A DNA stretch of 64,000 bases from Gemmobacter serpentinus (GTDB lineage Bacteria > Pseudomonadota > Alphaproteobacteria > Rhodobacterales > Rhodobacteraceae): the NCBI RefSeq assembly GCF_008973825.1, contig NZ_WCHR01000016.1, positions 62,001 to 126,000 on the forward strand, read 5' to 3'. The position numbers and the translations under genes are program-made. Positions within the stretch are counted from its first letter, which is position 1. Every line of letters starts with the position of its first letter. The notes beneath the pieces were generated by a model that searched no databases, was not told the origin of the DNA, and saw only the letters and a list, made by a program, of their open reading frames with translations. This document shows positions 1 to 7,277 of this stretch, piece after piece.

Positions 1-104
1 GCGCCTGCGAACGGTTGTTCGACGGGCGCACCACGCTGATGGGCGTGGTGATGAACCGCGCGCAGGAAAGCAGCCTGCGCCGCTACCGTTATCGCAAGTC
101 GTGA
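1..104 (+). CDS. Polysaccharide tyrosine autokinase, C-terminal end (partial)
   Basis: The reading frame is open from base 3 and stops with TGA at 102-104. The last residues read VVMNRAQESSLRRYRYRKS, which resembles the end of the P-loop domain of CpsD/Wzc-type tyrosine autokinases, with a short Tyr-containing basic tail that could be autophosphorylated. The GTG start of the Wzz/GumC-type partner follows the stop directly, the usual arrangement for a split kinase/co-polymerase pair. Only about 33 residues are visible, and no Walker motif is in the window, so the family call rests on the tail and the neighbour. Another P-loop protein of the same operon is possible. Confidence 0.5.
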   Translation, partial: ACERLFDGRTTLMGVVMNRAQESSLRRYRYRKS

Positions 105-1388
105 GTGTCCATGGGTCCGATTCAAAGCATTGAAGAATTTGTGAACCTGCTGCTGCGCCGGCGGCTGCTGATCGCCGTGCTGGTCCTGCTCGGCACCGTG
201 GTCGCCATCATGCTGGCGCTGTCACGGTCGCAAAGCTATGAGGCGTCGGCCGTCATCCAAGTGCAGACGCCGGTGATCGATGGGCAGGAGCAACAGGCGC
301 GCAGCCAGACCGCTGCGGTGCTGCAAGCGATTGAACAGCGCCTGACCACGCGTGAGAACATGCTGGCCATGGCCGAACGCCACGGGATCTTCGCCAATGC
401 TCCGGGGATGAGCGATGACCAGAAGGTCAATGCCCTGCGCAGCGCGATCAGCCTGCAAACCATTGCGGGTGCCGGTGAGCAGGCCTATGGCGCACCGGCC
501 AGCGTGTCTGCGCTGCTGATCACCGCCCGGTTGGGGGAGGCCGAACAGACCGCCCGCGTCGCCAATGACTTTGCCCAGAGCGTGCTGGATATGTCGGTGG
601 CGCAACAGGCCAGCCGCACGCGCGAAACCTATCTGTTCTTCCAGACCGAAGAGGCCCGCATCCTGCAACAGATCGCGGCGCTGGAATCGGAGATTGCGGC
701 CTATAAGAATGCGCATCTGACCGCGTTTGAGGGCGACAGCGCCACGGTGCGGGCGGGGCTGGATACCGATCTGCGCCGCATCGCGCAGGATATGCTGGCG
801 CTGGAGGCCGAGCGCAGCGCGCTTCAGGCCAAGGAACGCCTGCGCGAGACAGATCGCCGCCGGATCGAGGATCTGACGGCGCAGATCGCGGTGCTGGACC
901 GGCAGAAAGCCGGGCTGGACGCGCAGCGCGCAACCCTTGAGCAACAGGCGGCCCAATCGCCCGAGGTGGAGCGGACGCTGAACGCCTATGCCCGCCAGCA
1001 GGAGCAACTGCAAAGCCAGTTCGAAATGGTGACCGCCCGCAAGTCCGAGGCAGAAACCACCCTGCGACTGGAGCAGGAAAACCATGCCGAGCATTTCACC
1101 CTGCTGGAACGCGCGCTTACCCCGGCCTATCCCAATGGCGGTGGCCGCAAGAAGATCGCAATTGCGGGCACCATGGCCAGCCTGATTGGCGCGATTGCCT
1201 TGGCCTTCATTCTGGACCTGCTGAACCCGGTGCTGCGCAGCGCCGCCCAGATGCAGCGCGAGGTCGATATCCGCCCCGTCATCGTGGTGCCAGATCTGAA
1301 CCTGCGCAGCCCGCAACGCCCAACCCTGCTGGAGCGCGCCTGGGACTGGGTCCGCAACCTGCCGCTGCCGTCCCGCTTCCGCGCCTGA
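105..1388 (+). CDS. Wzz/GumC-type polysaccharide co-polymerase (chain-length determinant)
   Basis: This is an inner-membrane protein that should set the length of, or help export, the polysaccharide made by this cluster. It has a short cytoplasmic N terminus, a membrane segment at about residues 21-40, a long alanine- and glutamine-rich periplasmic coiled coil (about 160-330), a proline-containing TPAYP stretch just before the second membrane segment (about 350-372), and a roughly 55-residue cytoplasmic tail. No kinase motifs are present, so the tyrosine kinase is a separate protein, probably the gene ending at base 104. The GTG at 105 abuts that stop; an ATG at 111 is an alternative start. 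A heptamer repeat begins at the stop codon, and a strong terminator follows. Confidence 0.85.
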   Translation: MSMGPIQSIEEFVNLLLRRRLLIAVLVLLGTVVAIMLALSRSQSYEASAVIQVQTPVIDGQEQQARSQTAAVLQAIEQRLTTRENMLAMAERHGIFANAPGMSDDQKVNALRSAISLQTIAGAGEQAYGAPASVSALLITARLGEAEQTARVANDFAQSVLDMSVAQQASRTRETYLFFQTEEARILQQIAALESEIAAYKNAHLTAFEGDSATVRAGLDTDLRRIAQDMLALEAERSALQAKERLRETDRRRIEDLTAQIAVLDRQKAGLDAQRATLEQQAAQSPEVERTLNAYARQQEQLQSQFEMVTARKSEAETTLRLEQENHAEHFTLLERALTPAYPNGGGRKKIAIAGTMASLIGAIALAFILDLLNPVLRSAAQMQREVDIRPVIVVPDLNLRSPQRPTLLERAWDWVRNLPLPSRFRA

Positions 1389-1411
1389 GACCTGAGACCT
1401 GAGACCTGAGG
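1384..1411 (+). repeat. Heptanucleotide tandem repeat (CCTGAGA) at the stop codon
   Basis: Four tandem copies of CCTGAGA (the last ends in G) start inside the final codons of the preceding co-polymerase gene. The gene's own TGA is in the first copy. Because the unit is seven bases, the TGAs at 1386, 1393 and 1400 fall in three different frames, so the repeat acts as a stop in every frame. Confidence 0.85.
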
Positions 1412-1450
1412 CTTGGCACAGCCGATGCGCCTAATCGTGATGGAAACAAC

Positions 1451-1484
1451 AAACCCGCCGTCAGTCAGGCTGACGGCGGGTTTT
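1451..1484. terminator. Bidirectional intrinsic terminator between convergent genes
   Basis: A perfect 14-bp stem (1451-1464 with 1470-1483) encloses a five-base loop. T residues follow on the plus strand and a T-rich run follows on the minus strand. It lies between the plus-strand co-polymerase gene and the minus-strand sugar transferase, so it can serve both. Confidence 0.85.
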
Positions 1485-1519
1485 GTCTGATCGGGTCTTG
1501 TATCGCGCGGGCCGCCCGT

Positions 1520-2236
1520 TCAGCAGCCAGTGCCGTTGACCACAACGCCCACCGTGCGGACAAGGATGCCCATATCGGTGCCGAAGGTCAGATTCTCTTC
1601 GTAAACGCCATCATACTCCGCCCGCGCCTCAAAGGTGGTGCGGTTGCGGCCAGCGGTCTGCCAATAGCCGGTAATCCCCGGGCGCAGCGCGTAATAGGCC
1701 ATGCCGGGATAGAGCGCCTGCTGGTTCAGCATCATCGGACGCGGGCCGACAAGGCTCATGTCACCGATGAAGACATTCCAGAGCTGCGGCAGCTCATCCA
1801 GCGAGCTTTTGCGCAGCAGCCGCCCGAACGGCGTCACGCGCGGGTCATTCTTCAGCTTCTGGGTCTCGTCCCATTCGGCACGCGCTGCCGGATCGGATGC
1901 CAGATAGGCCTCCATCCGTTCATCAGCATCGGGCACCATCGAGCGCAGCTTCCACATCCGGAACGACCGGCCATGACGGCCGACGCGTTGCTGGCTGTAG
2001 AACGGCTTGCTGCCATCGCGCGACACCGCGAAGGCCAGCGCGCCGACCAAGGGCAACACGATGGGCGCGGCCAGAAGAATGGCCGTCACATCAAGCGCAC
2101 GCTTGAAAAAGTTGCGATACAGGCCCGGACGCTGCGCGGACGTCGTCCGAGACCCGGCCTTCTGCCCGATCTGCGTGGGCAAGCTGTGCGGCACGACAGG
2201 ACGCGCCCCTTGAAAACGCGGGTAACTGATTGTCAT
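1520..2236 (-). CDS. Undecaprenyl-phosphate sugar phosphotransferase (phosphoglycosyl transferase)
   Basis: This 238-residue monotopic phosphoglycosyl transferase should start repeat-unit assembly by moving a sugar-1-phosphate from an NDP-sugar to undecaprenyl phosphate at the inner face of the membrane. A variable N terminus of about 45 residues precedes the family FKRALDV segment and a hydrophobic re-entrant helix (about 48-70). The family motifs [28 protein letters not shown] and RPGITGYWQ follow in order, with the Asp-Glu pair of the active site in SSLDELPQ. It is the short form, without the CoA-binding-like domain of WcaJ. The start has a GGTGA ribosome-binding site. A second, shorter member of the family lies near 41 kb, so two initiating activities exist in the window. 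Confidence 0.9.
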   Translation of the reverse strand: MTISYPRFQGARPVVPHSLPTQIGQKAGSRTTSAQRPGLYRNFFKRALDVTAILLAAPIVLPLVGALAFAVSRDGSKPFYSQQRVGRHGRSFRMWKLRSMVPDADERMEAYLASDPAARAEWDETQKLKNDPRVTPFGRLLRKSSLDELPQLWNVFIGDMSLVGPRPMMLNQQALYPGMAYYALRPGITGYWQTAGRNRTTFEARAEYDGVYEENLTFGTDMGILVRTVGVVVNGTGC

Positions 2237-2667
2237 TGTTCGTCACCCGTAAACACTAATGCCGAAAACACGCATGGTTCCGACCGCAGAATTACCCATG
2301 GGATCTCCCAGGGTCGTCAACACGCATATCGAATTGCGAAGCATGGCTATCACTCAACAAGATACGCCCCCAAGAAGCATTTTATCTTGTTTGCCCCGGC
2401 AAAGGCGACAGGGATTGGTAACCTTACGGGGGCGTTAACCGCGAAAATCGGGGGGAAATTTTGACACCTCATCGCCATTTTGTCGCCCCAATTGATTTCC
2501 TACCACCCTAGGGAGAGTATGGCCACAGCGATCCCGGCGAGGCTCGAAGTGATTCGGGCAATGAAAAAGGCCGGGCAAAAGCACCGGCCTTGGGTCTTCG
2601 GACGAAATCCGCGCTTGAATCGTTGAACCGTGCCGGGACCTACTGTTTCCCGACAGGATGCAGTCGC
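2237..2667. other. Long non-coding stretch upstream of the sugar transferase
   Basis: No convincing gene is seen in these 431 bases. The part next to the sugar transferase must hold its promoter; a weak candidate reading on the minus strand is TTGACG (2315-2320) and GGTAAT (2291-2296), 18 bases apart. The composition is more AT-rich than in the neighbouring genes. The right-hand part contains the terminator of the small membrane protein gene at 2567-2591. Confidence 0.5.
2567..2591 (-). terminator. Intrinsic terminator of the small membrane protein gene
   Basis: An 8-bp perfect stem (AAGGCCGG with CCGGCCTT) has a nine-base loop. Reading the minus strand, the stem is followed by TTTTTCAT, a proper U tract, 76 bases after the stop codon of the small gene. 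Confidence 0.75.
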
Positions 2668-2877
2668 TTATTGCACCTGCAGTTCATGGGTCTCGGCGAC
2701 AGGCATCGTGAAACTGGCGCTGCGGCTTGCAATCATGGCGATGAAGGTGATGGCCCCGATCAGTCCCGCGACCGGGTAGAAGGCAAGGGCCGCGAGAACC
2801 GAGAACCCTGCAATCAGCATGGCGATCACACCGATCATGCCTGCAACGATCCCGGAAGCCATGACGCCGATAACCAT
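2668..2877 (-). CDS. Small integral membrane protein, function unknown
   Basis: The 69-residue product is almost entirely hydrophobic, with two helices (about residues 5-26 and 29-50) separated by a short turn, and a polar C-terminal tail. No signal peptidase site or known motif is seen. A GAGGGGA ribosome-binding site lies a few bases before the ATG, and a terminator follows the gene, so it looks like a real, separately transcribed gene. It sits between the sugar transferase and the flippase, so a part in polysaccharide export is possible but only by position. A long hairpin (2903-2948) lies in its leader. Confidence 0.65.
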   Translation of the reverse strand: MVIGVMASGIVAGMIGVIAMLIAGFSVLAALAFYPVAGLIGAITFIAMIASRSASFTMPVAETHELQVQ

Positions 2878-2902
2878 CTGCCGTTCCCCTCGCTTTGCCC
2901 GA

Positions 2903-2948
2903 AGCGCGCCCTGGGCTGGACCCTCTGTTTTCCAACCCGGGGCGCGCT
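2903..2948. promoter_or_regulatory. Long inverted repeat in the leader of the small membrane protein gene
   Basis: The arms 2903-2915 and 2936-2948 can pair over 13 bp (one G-T pair) around a 20-base loop. There is no T tract on either strand, so it is not an ordinary terminator for the flippase gene upstream. It is 26 bases upstream of the small gene's start and may be an operator or a transcript hairpin. Confidence 0.45.
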
Positions 2949-3020
2949 ACAGGGTTAACGTTAAGCACGGAATAAGGCGGAAAAGCGGCGCGACTTCAGC
3001 AGCCTCATGGCATTTTGGTG

Positions 3021-4355
3021 CTAAAGCTGGGCAAATCCTGCCCAGTTCCACCACAGGATCGCCAGCAAAAGCAGGGTGGCAAGGCTGCCGAACAGCAGAT
3101 CATGGCGCGGATCCCAGGCATTGTGACGCCGGGCCAGCCAGATGATGATCGGATGCGCCGCCAGAATCGCCAGAAACTGCCCGATCAGCGCCCCTTCCAG
3201 CCCGTGGCTGGAGGCACCGATCCAGAAGCACAGGCTTTGCAGGCCCGCGCGCAGCGCCATCACGATAAAGTAGGTGCGCGAATCTCCGGCGGCCAGCGCC
3301 GACTGGTCATAGGTCATGCCGATCACCTGCGGCAGCTGCACACAGGCGATGGCCACCAGAATGATCCCGGCATGAAGATAGCGATCATCGTAGAGCAACC
3401 CGACCAGCGGCTGACCCACAAAACCCATCAGCCCCAGAAGGGCCAGCATCCCGCCCGTCATGGTATACCGTAGGCGCCGCAACCGCATCGCGTTCTCGGC
3501 ATTCGCGGCCGGCGGGTGATCCCGATAGATCGGGATCAGGATGCGCCCGGTCACCGCCCCGCCCAGCAGCACCGGGAATGAGGCCAGGAAATAGCCGATA
3601 TTATAGATGCCCAGCTCGTCCAGCCGCAGATAGGCACCAAGGATCGCCTTGTCGCCCTGCGACAGCAGAAAGCCGCAGGCGGTGGACAGGAAGATCCATT
3701 TGCCGAAATTGACCAGATCGCGCCCGGCACTTGGCTCCCATCGAAAGCGGTTGCGTTCTCCCGGCAGGAAGAAATGCGTCAGGGTCAGCTTGGCAACGGT
3801 GCCGATCAGCGCCCCGATCACCAGCGCCCAGACCGAGCGCATAACCGCGGCCAGCACGACCATCGCCACGATGCCGATGATCTGTGCCGTCAGGTCCAGC
3901 GCCGTCAACCGCCCCAGGAGCAGATGCCGGTTTGCAGTGTCGATCCGCGTCGGGTTGAAACTGGCCAGAAGCAGGGTCAAGCCGGCAACGGGCAGCAACT
4001 GCAACAGCTCTGGCGCGTCGTAGACCCGGGCGGCGGGCCAGGCCAGCGCACAGGTCGCAAGCCACAGGATCACCCCGCGAAGCACCTGCACGGTCCAGGC
4101 GGTGTTCAGAAAATCCGGCTCGTCGCCGCGCGGGCTTTGCGAGATGGCAGGCCCGATGCCAACATCGGAAAACATCGCAAGGCCAACCAGAAACACCGAG
4201 ACCAGCGCCATCAGCCCGAAGGCCTCGGGGAATAGCAGGCGCGCAAGGATGAGGTTGGAGGCCAGCCGCAGCGCCTGCGATATGGCGTAAGACCCGGCTG
4301 TCAGGGCCGATCCGCGCAGCACGCGGCTGAAAAGGGGGGCGCGATGCTCGCTCAT
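3021..4355 (-). CDS. Wzx-type polysaccharide flippase (MOP superfamily)
   Basis: The 444-residue polytopic membrane protein should flip the undecaprenyl-linked repeat unit to the periplasmic side. It opens with a basic N terminus and the segment SALTAGSYAISQALRLASNL, typical of the first helix of polysaccharide flippases, and contains about 12 hydrophobic segments with the conserved KWIFLSTACGFLLSQGDK region in the middle. The frame is open upstream to 4472, but the family start is the ATG at 4355 (MSEHRAP), because the upstream extension is arginine-rich, lacks hydrophobic character and would run toward the divergent glycosyltransferase gene. A putative O-antigen or exopolysaccharide substrate is inferred from the neighbours. 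Confidence 0.87.
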   Translation of the reverse strand: MSEHRAPLFSRVLRGSALTAGSYAISQALRLASNLILARLLFPEAFGLMALVSVFLVGLAMFSDVGIGPAISQSPRGDEPDFLNTAWTVQVLRGVILWLATCALAWPAARVYDAPELLQLLPVAGLTLLLASFNPTRIDTANRHLLLGRLTALDLTAQIIGIVAMVVLAAVMRSVWALVIGALIGTVAKLTLTHFFLPGERNRFRWEPSAGRDLVNFGKWIFLSTACGFLLSQGDKAILGAYLRLDELGIYNIGYFLASFPVLLGGAVTGRILIPIYRDHPPAANAENAMRLRRLRYTMTGGMLALLGLMGFVGQPLVGLLYDDRYLHAGIILVAIACVQLPQVIGMTYDQSALAAGDSRTYFIVMALRAGLQSLCFWIGASSHGLEGALIGQFLAILAAHPIIIWLARRHNAWDPRHDLLFGSLATLLLLAILWWNWAGFAQL

Positions 4356-4489
4356 GCGCGCGACCCTAGGCGGGCTGCGAGAAAGGGTCAATCGTGCCAT
4401 GCTTCGGCCACATGCGCGTGTATAACCGAAGACGCTGCTGCAAAGGACAGGCCGCCGCGACGTATTTTTCAAGACTGCCGGGACCCGCC

Positions 4490-5680
4490 GTGAAGATTGC
4501 CTATCTGATCAATACCTATCCGCGCCCATCGCACACCTTCATCCGGCGCGAGATCCAGGCGCTGGAGCGTCAGGGGCTGTCCGTGCATCGCTTTGCGATG
4601 CGCTCGGACCGGCGCAATCTGAAGGATGCGCATGACAAGGCCGAGGACGAGTTGACCGAACATGTCCTGGAGCGCAACCGCCTGCATCTGATCCTGTTGG
4701 CGCTGCGCTGGATGTTGATGCATCCGCTGCGGGCCATGCACGCCGTGCAGACATCCCTTCGCATGGGTGCGCGCGCGCGGATGCGCCTGAAGCATCTGTT
4801 CTATGTCATTGAGGCTGCGCAAATCGCCCGCCGCTGCAAACAGCTGGGCATCCAGCATCTGCACGCCCATTTCGGCACAAACTCCGCGACTGTCGCCTGT
4901 CTGGCGCATGTCCTGGGTGGCCCGCGCTGGTCCTATACCGTGCATGGCCCCGAGGAATTTGACGCCCCGCGCGCGCTGTCGCTTGGGGAAAAGTCGCGCG
5001 CTGCGGCCTTCACTGTGGCAATTTCAAGTTTCGGGCGCAGCCAGCTGTGCCGCTGGGCCCCGATCGGGGCATGGCCGCGCATCAAGGTGGTGCATTGCGG
5101 CATCGAGCCTTCGCATTTTGCCACCGTCGCGCCGATGCCGCAGAAGCTGCGGCTTGTCGCCATCGGGCGTTTCACCGAACAAAAGGGCTTTCCCCTGCTG
5201 ATCGAGGCGGTGGCACAGGCCGCACGGCTGCATCCCGGCCTGCGGCTGACGCTGGTCGGGGATGGCGAATTGCGCGGCGAGATCGAGGCGCTGATTGAGC
5301 GTCATACCTTGCGCCGCCATGTCACCCTGACCGGCTGGCTGGATGAGGAACAGGTCAAGGCCGAGCTGGACGAGGCGCAGGCGCTGATCCTGCCGTCCTT
5401 CGCCGAGGGACTGCCAATGGTGGTTATGGAGGCCATGGCCTCGGGCCGTCCGGTGATCGCCACCGCCATCGCCGGTGTGCCGGAACTGGTGACGCCGGAA
5501 ACCGGCATTCTGGTGCCAGCAGGCGATGTTCAGGCCCTGGCCGATGCGATGGATACGCTGGGTGACATGCCCTATGACAGACTGTGCCGGATGGGACAGG
5601 CGGCACGGGCGCGCGTGATGGTGCGCCATGATATCGATCGCGAGGCCGCAAAGCTCGCACAGTTCATTCGGAGCGCCTGA
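4490..5680 (+). CDS. Glycosyltransferase family 4 (GT-B fold)
   Basis: This cytoplasmic, membrane-associated transferase should add one sugar to the growing repeat unit. The N-terminal Rossmann half begins KIAYLINTYPRPSHTFIRRE, like colanic-acid-type (WcaL-like) transferases, and the HAHFGTNSA motif follows. The C-terminal half carries VAIGRFTEQKG and the nucleotide-sugar signature FAEGLPMVVMEAMASGRPV with two Glu residues eight apart. The GTG at 4490 is chosen because the preceding 32 residues do not fit the fold. The gene diverges from the flippase and its stop overlaps the next start as TGATG, so the two are translationally coupled. Confidence 0.88.
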   Translation: MKIAYLINTYPRPSHTFIRREIQALERQGLSVHRFAMRSDRRNLKDAHDKAEDELTEHVLERNRLHLILLALRWMLMHPLRAMHAVQTSLRMGARARMRLKHLFYVIEAAQIARRCKQLGIQHLHAHFGTNSATVACLAHVLGGPRWSYTVHGPEEFDAPRALSLGEKSRAAAFTVAISSFGRSQLCRWAPIGAWPRIKVVHCGIEPSHFATVAPMPQKLRLVAIGRFTEQKGFPLLIEAVAQAARLHPGLRLTLVGDGELRGEIEALIERHTLRRHVTLTGWLDEEQVKAELDEAQALILPSFAEGLPMVVMEAMASGRPVIATAIAGVPELVTPETGILVPAGDVQALADAMDTLGDMPYDRLCRMGQAARARVMVRHDIDREAAKLAQFIRSA

Positions 5681-6456
5681 TGTTCGACATCGCCGCCGCC
5701 TGCAATTCCGAGGCGATTCTGGCTGCCAATCTGCGGCGCTCGCCCCTGCCGGAAATCGCGCGCCTGCAATGTGAATGGAACGCGCCTTCAGCCTCCATCG
5801 CCTATAACCGCGCATTGGATGCGACCAAGGGCGATGTCGTGGTCTTTGCCCATCAGGATGTCTATTTCCCCAAAGGCTGGGACGCATTGCTGCGCCACCG
5901 GATTGCCGAAGTCACGACGCATGACCCGAATTGGGCGCTGATCGGGGCTTTTGGCGTGGGTCTTGATGGCGCGCATTGGGGGCCGGTCTGGTCTTCCTCG
6001 CTGGGGCAGATCGTGGGCCGCGTGCCCGAGGCACCGATGCCGGTGCAAAGCTATGACGAGATGGTCATCATCCTGCGCCGCGCCTCCGGCCTGCGCTTTG
6101 ATGAGGCCCTGCCGGGCTGGCATATGTATGGCACCGATATCGTGGCACTGGCCCGGTCGCGCGGGCTGAACGCATGGGCTACCAGCCTGCCCTGCATCCA
6201 TAATGACCGCTTTCACGGCGCGCTTGGCCCCGATTACACTGAATGCTATCGCGCGATGCAGCGCAAATGGTCAGGGCAATTGCCGCTGCGCACGCCGATC
6301 ACCAAGATCAGCCGGTCGGGCCTGCATCTGCGGCGCGACCTGTGGCGGGCGCGGCGTTCGGCCGATTTCCGCGCCGATATGGCCGTGGGGATCGACACGC
6401 CGGTCGAGGATCTGGCGCGCCGCTGCGGCTGGCTGGACCTGAGCGCGAATGCCTAG
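5680..6456 (+). CDS. GT-A-like glycosyltransferase family protein
   Basis: The 258-residue product lacks the usual N-terminal strand of family 2 transferases but keeps a GT-A-like core: WNAPSASIAYNRALDATKGD, then the acidic VVFAHQDVYFP in the position of a DxD motif, and a later LPGWHMYGTDIVALARSRG segment. This is the pattern of the family 2-like group with a short N terminus. It should transfer a sugar to the lipid-linked intermediate or modify it. It starts at the A of the preceding stop (TGATG). Its stop lies in a CTAG shared with the convergent gene's stop. The acceptor and donor cannot be predicted. Confidence 0.75.
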   Translation: MFDIAAACNSEAILAANLRRSPLPEIARLQCEWNAPSASIAYNRALDATKGDVVVFAHQDVYFPKGWDALLRHRIAEVTTHDPNWALIGAFGVGLDGAHWGPVWSSSLGQIVGRVPEAPMPVQSYDEMVIILRRASGLRFDEALPGWHMYGTDIVALARSRGLNAWATSLPCIHNDRFHGALGPDYTECYRAMQRKWSGQLPLRTPITKISRSGLHLRRDLWRARRSADFRADMAVGIDTPVEDLARRCGWLDLSANA

Positions 6457-7277
6457 CGCCCCCGCGTCCAGCCCGCGCCACCGCGCTTCAACCGCACCGC
6501 CAATGAGACCGCTGCATAGGTGCCAAAGCCCAACGGATCGCGCAAGGCCAGCGACAGGATCCCGCTTAAGCCCAGCGGCACCTTGGCCTCGCGCGCCAGA
6601 AGATCCGGCCATTTCGCCGCGATCTCGGCCACGCCCGCATCCTGGCGCTTGCGCACCCGCACCAGCGCCGAAAACCCCTCGATCATCGGCCAGCGATAGC
6701 TGGCAGCGACCTGCACGCGCTCTGACGGGCGGAATTGCAGCCGCACAAAGGTGTCGTCCGAAATGATGGCGGGAAAATCGCCCCATCTCGCACGCCCCGC
6801 CGCATTGACCGCAAACAACCCGTAGCCCGGTGCCACACTGCGCGCGAAGGGCAGGCGCTGCCAGAACCGCGCATAGGCCCGCGTCACCCATGATTTGGCC
6901 GGCGGCACTATGGCGCTGCCCGAAGCATAGCTGGGCGCGGTGCCTGCCAAGGCACCGACAAGCTGCGCCATCAGGGGCGGGGATACCAGAACATCGGCAT
7001 CCAGATAGCAGCGCAGATCGCCCTGCGCGGTGGCATCGCCGGTATTCAGCGCGCCGGGCTTGCCTCCCTCCGCCAGATCCAGCACTTTCAGCTTCCATCC
7101 CATGGCCTGCGCCCGGAAGGCAAAGCCGCGCGCCACCTCTGCCGTGCGGTCCTTGCAGCCATTGGCGACCACGATGACCTCGGCCCCGCCCTCCGGCGCG
7201 GCGCTGGCAAACAGCGCGCCAAGGCAATCGCCGATATAGCCTTCCTCATTGGAGGCCGGGATGATCACGCTCAGCAT
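6453..7277 (-). CDS. Glycosyltransferase family 2
   Basis: The 274-residue GT-A protein begins LSVIIPASNEEGYIGDCL, the classic family 2 N terminus, followed by VVANGCKDRTAEVAR, a KPGALNTG segment and the metal-binding CYLDADVLV motif. The C-terminal third has hydrophobic stretches that may attach it to the membrane. It is the last gene of a minus-strand unit, and its start overlaps the 3' end of the large SGNH/glycosidase gene by seven bases, so the three genes 10729-6453 are probably co-transcribed. It should act on the same polysaccharide; its donor sugar is unknown. Confidence 0.88.
   Translation of the reverse strand: MLSVIIPASNEEGYIGDCLGALFASAAPEGGAEVIVVANGCKDRTAEVARGFAFRAQAMGWKLKVLDLAEGGKPGALNTGDATAQGDLRCYLDADVLVSPPLMAQLVGALAGTAPSYASGSAIVPPAKSWVTRAYARFWQRLPFARSVAPGYGLFAVNAAGRARWGDFPAIISDDTFVRLQFRPSERVQVAASYRWPMIEGFSALVRVRKRQDAGVAEIAAKWPDLLAREAKVPLGLSGILSLALRDPLGFGTYAAVSLAVRLKRGGAGWTRGR

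Noticed and set aside
222-1316. 364-residue minus-strand frame across the Wzz-like gene
   Set aside because: Antisense shadow; the plus-strand frame has two membrane segments and a coiled coil in the family layout.
2461-2466. TTGACA reading as a -35 box on the plus strand
   Set aside because: No acceptable -10 box at 16-18 bases and no plus-strand gene for about 2 kb.
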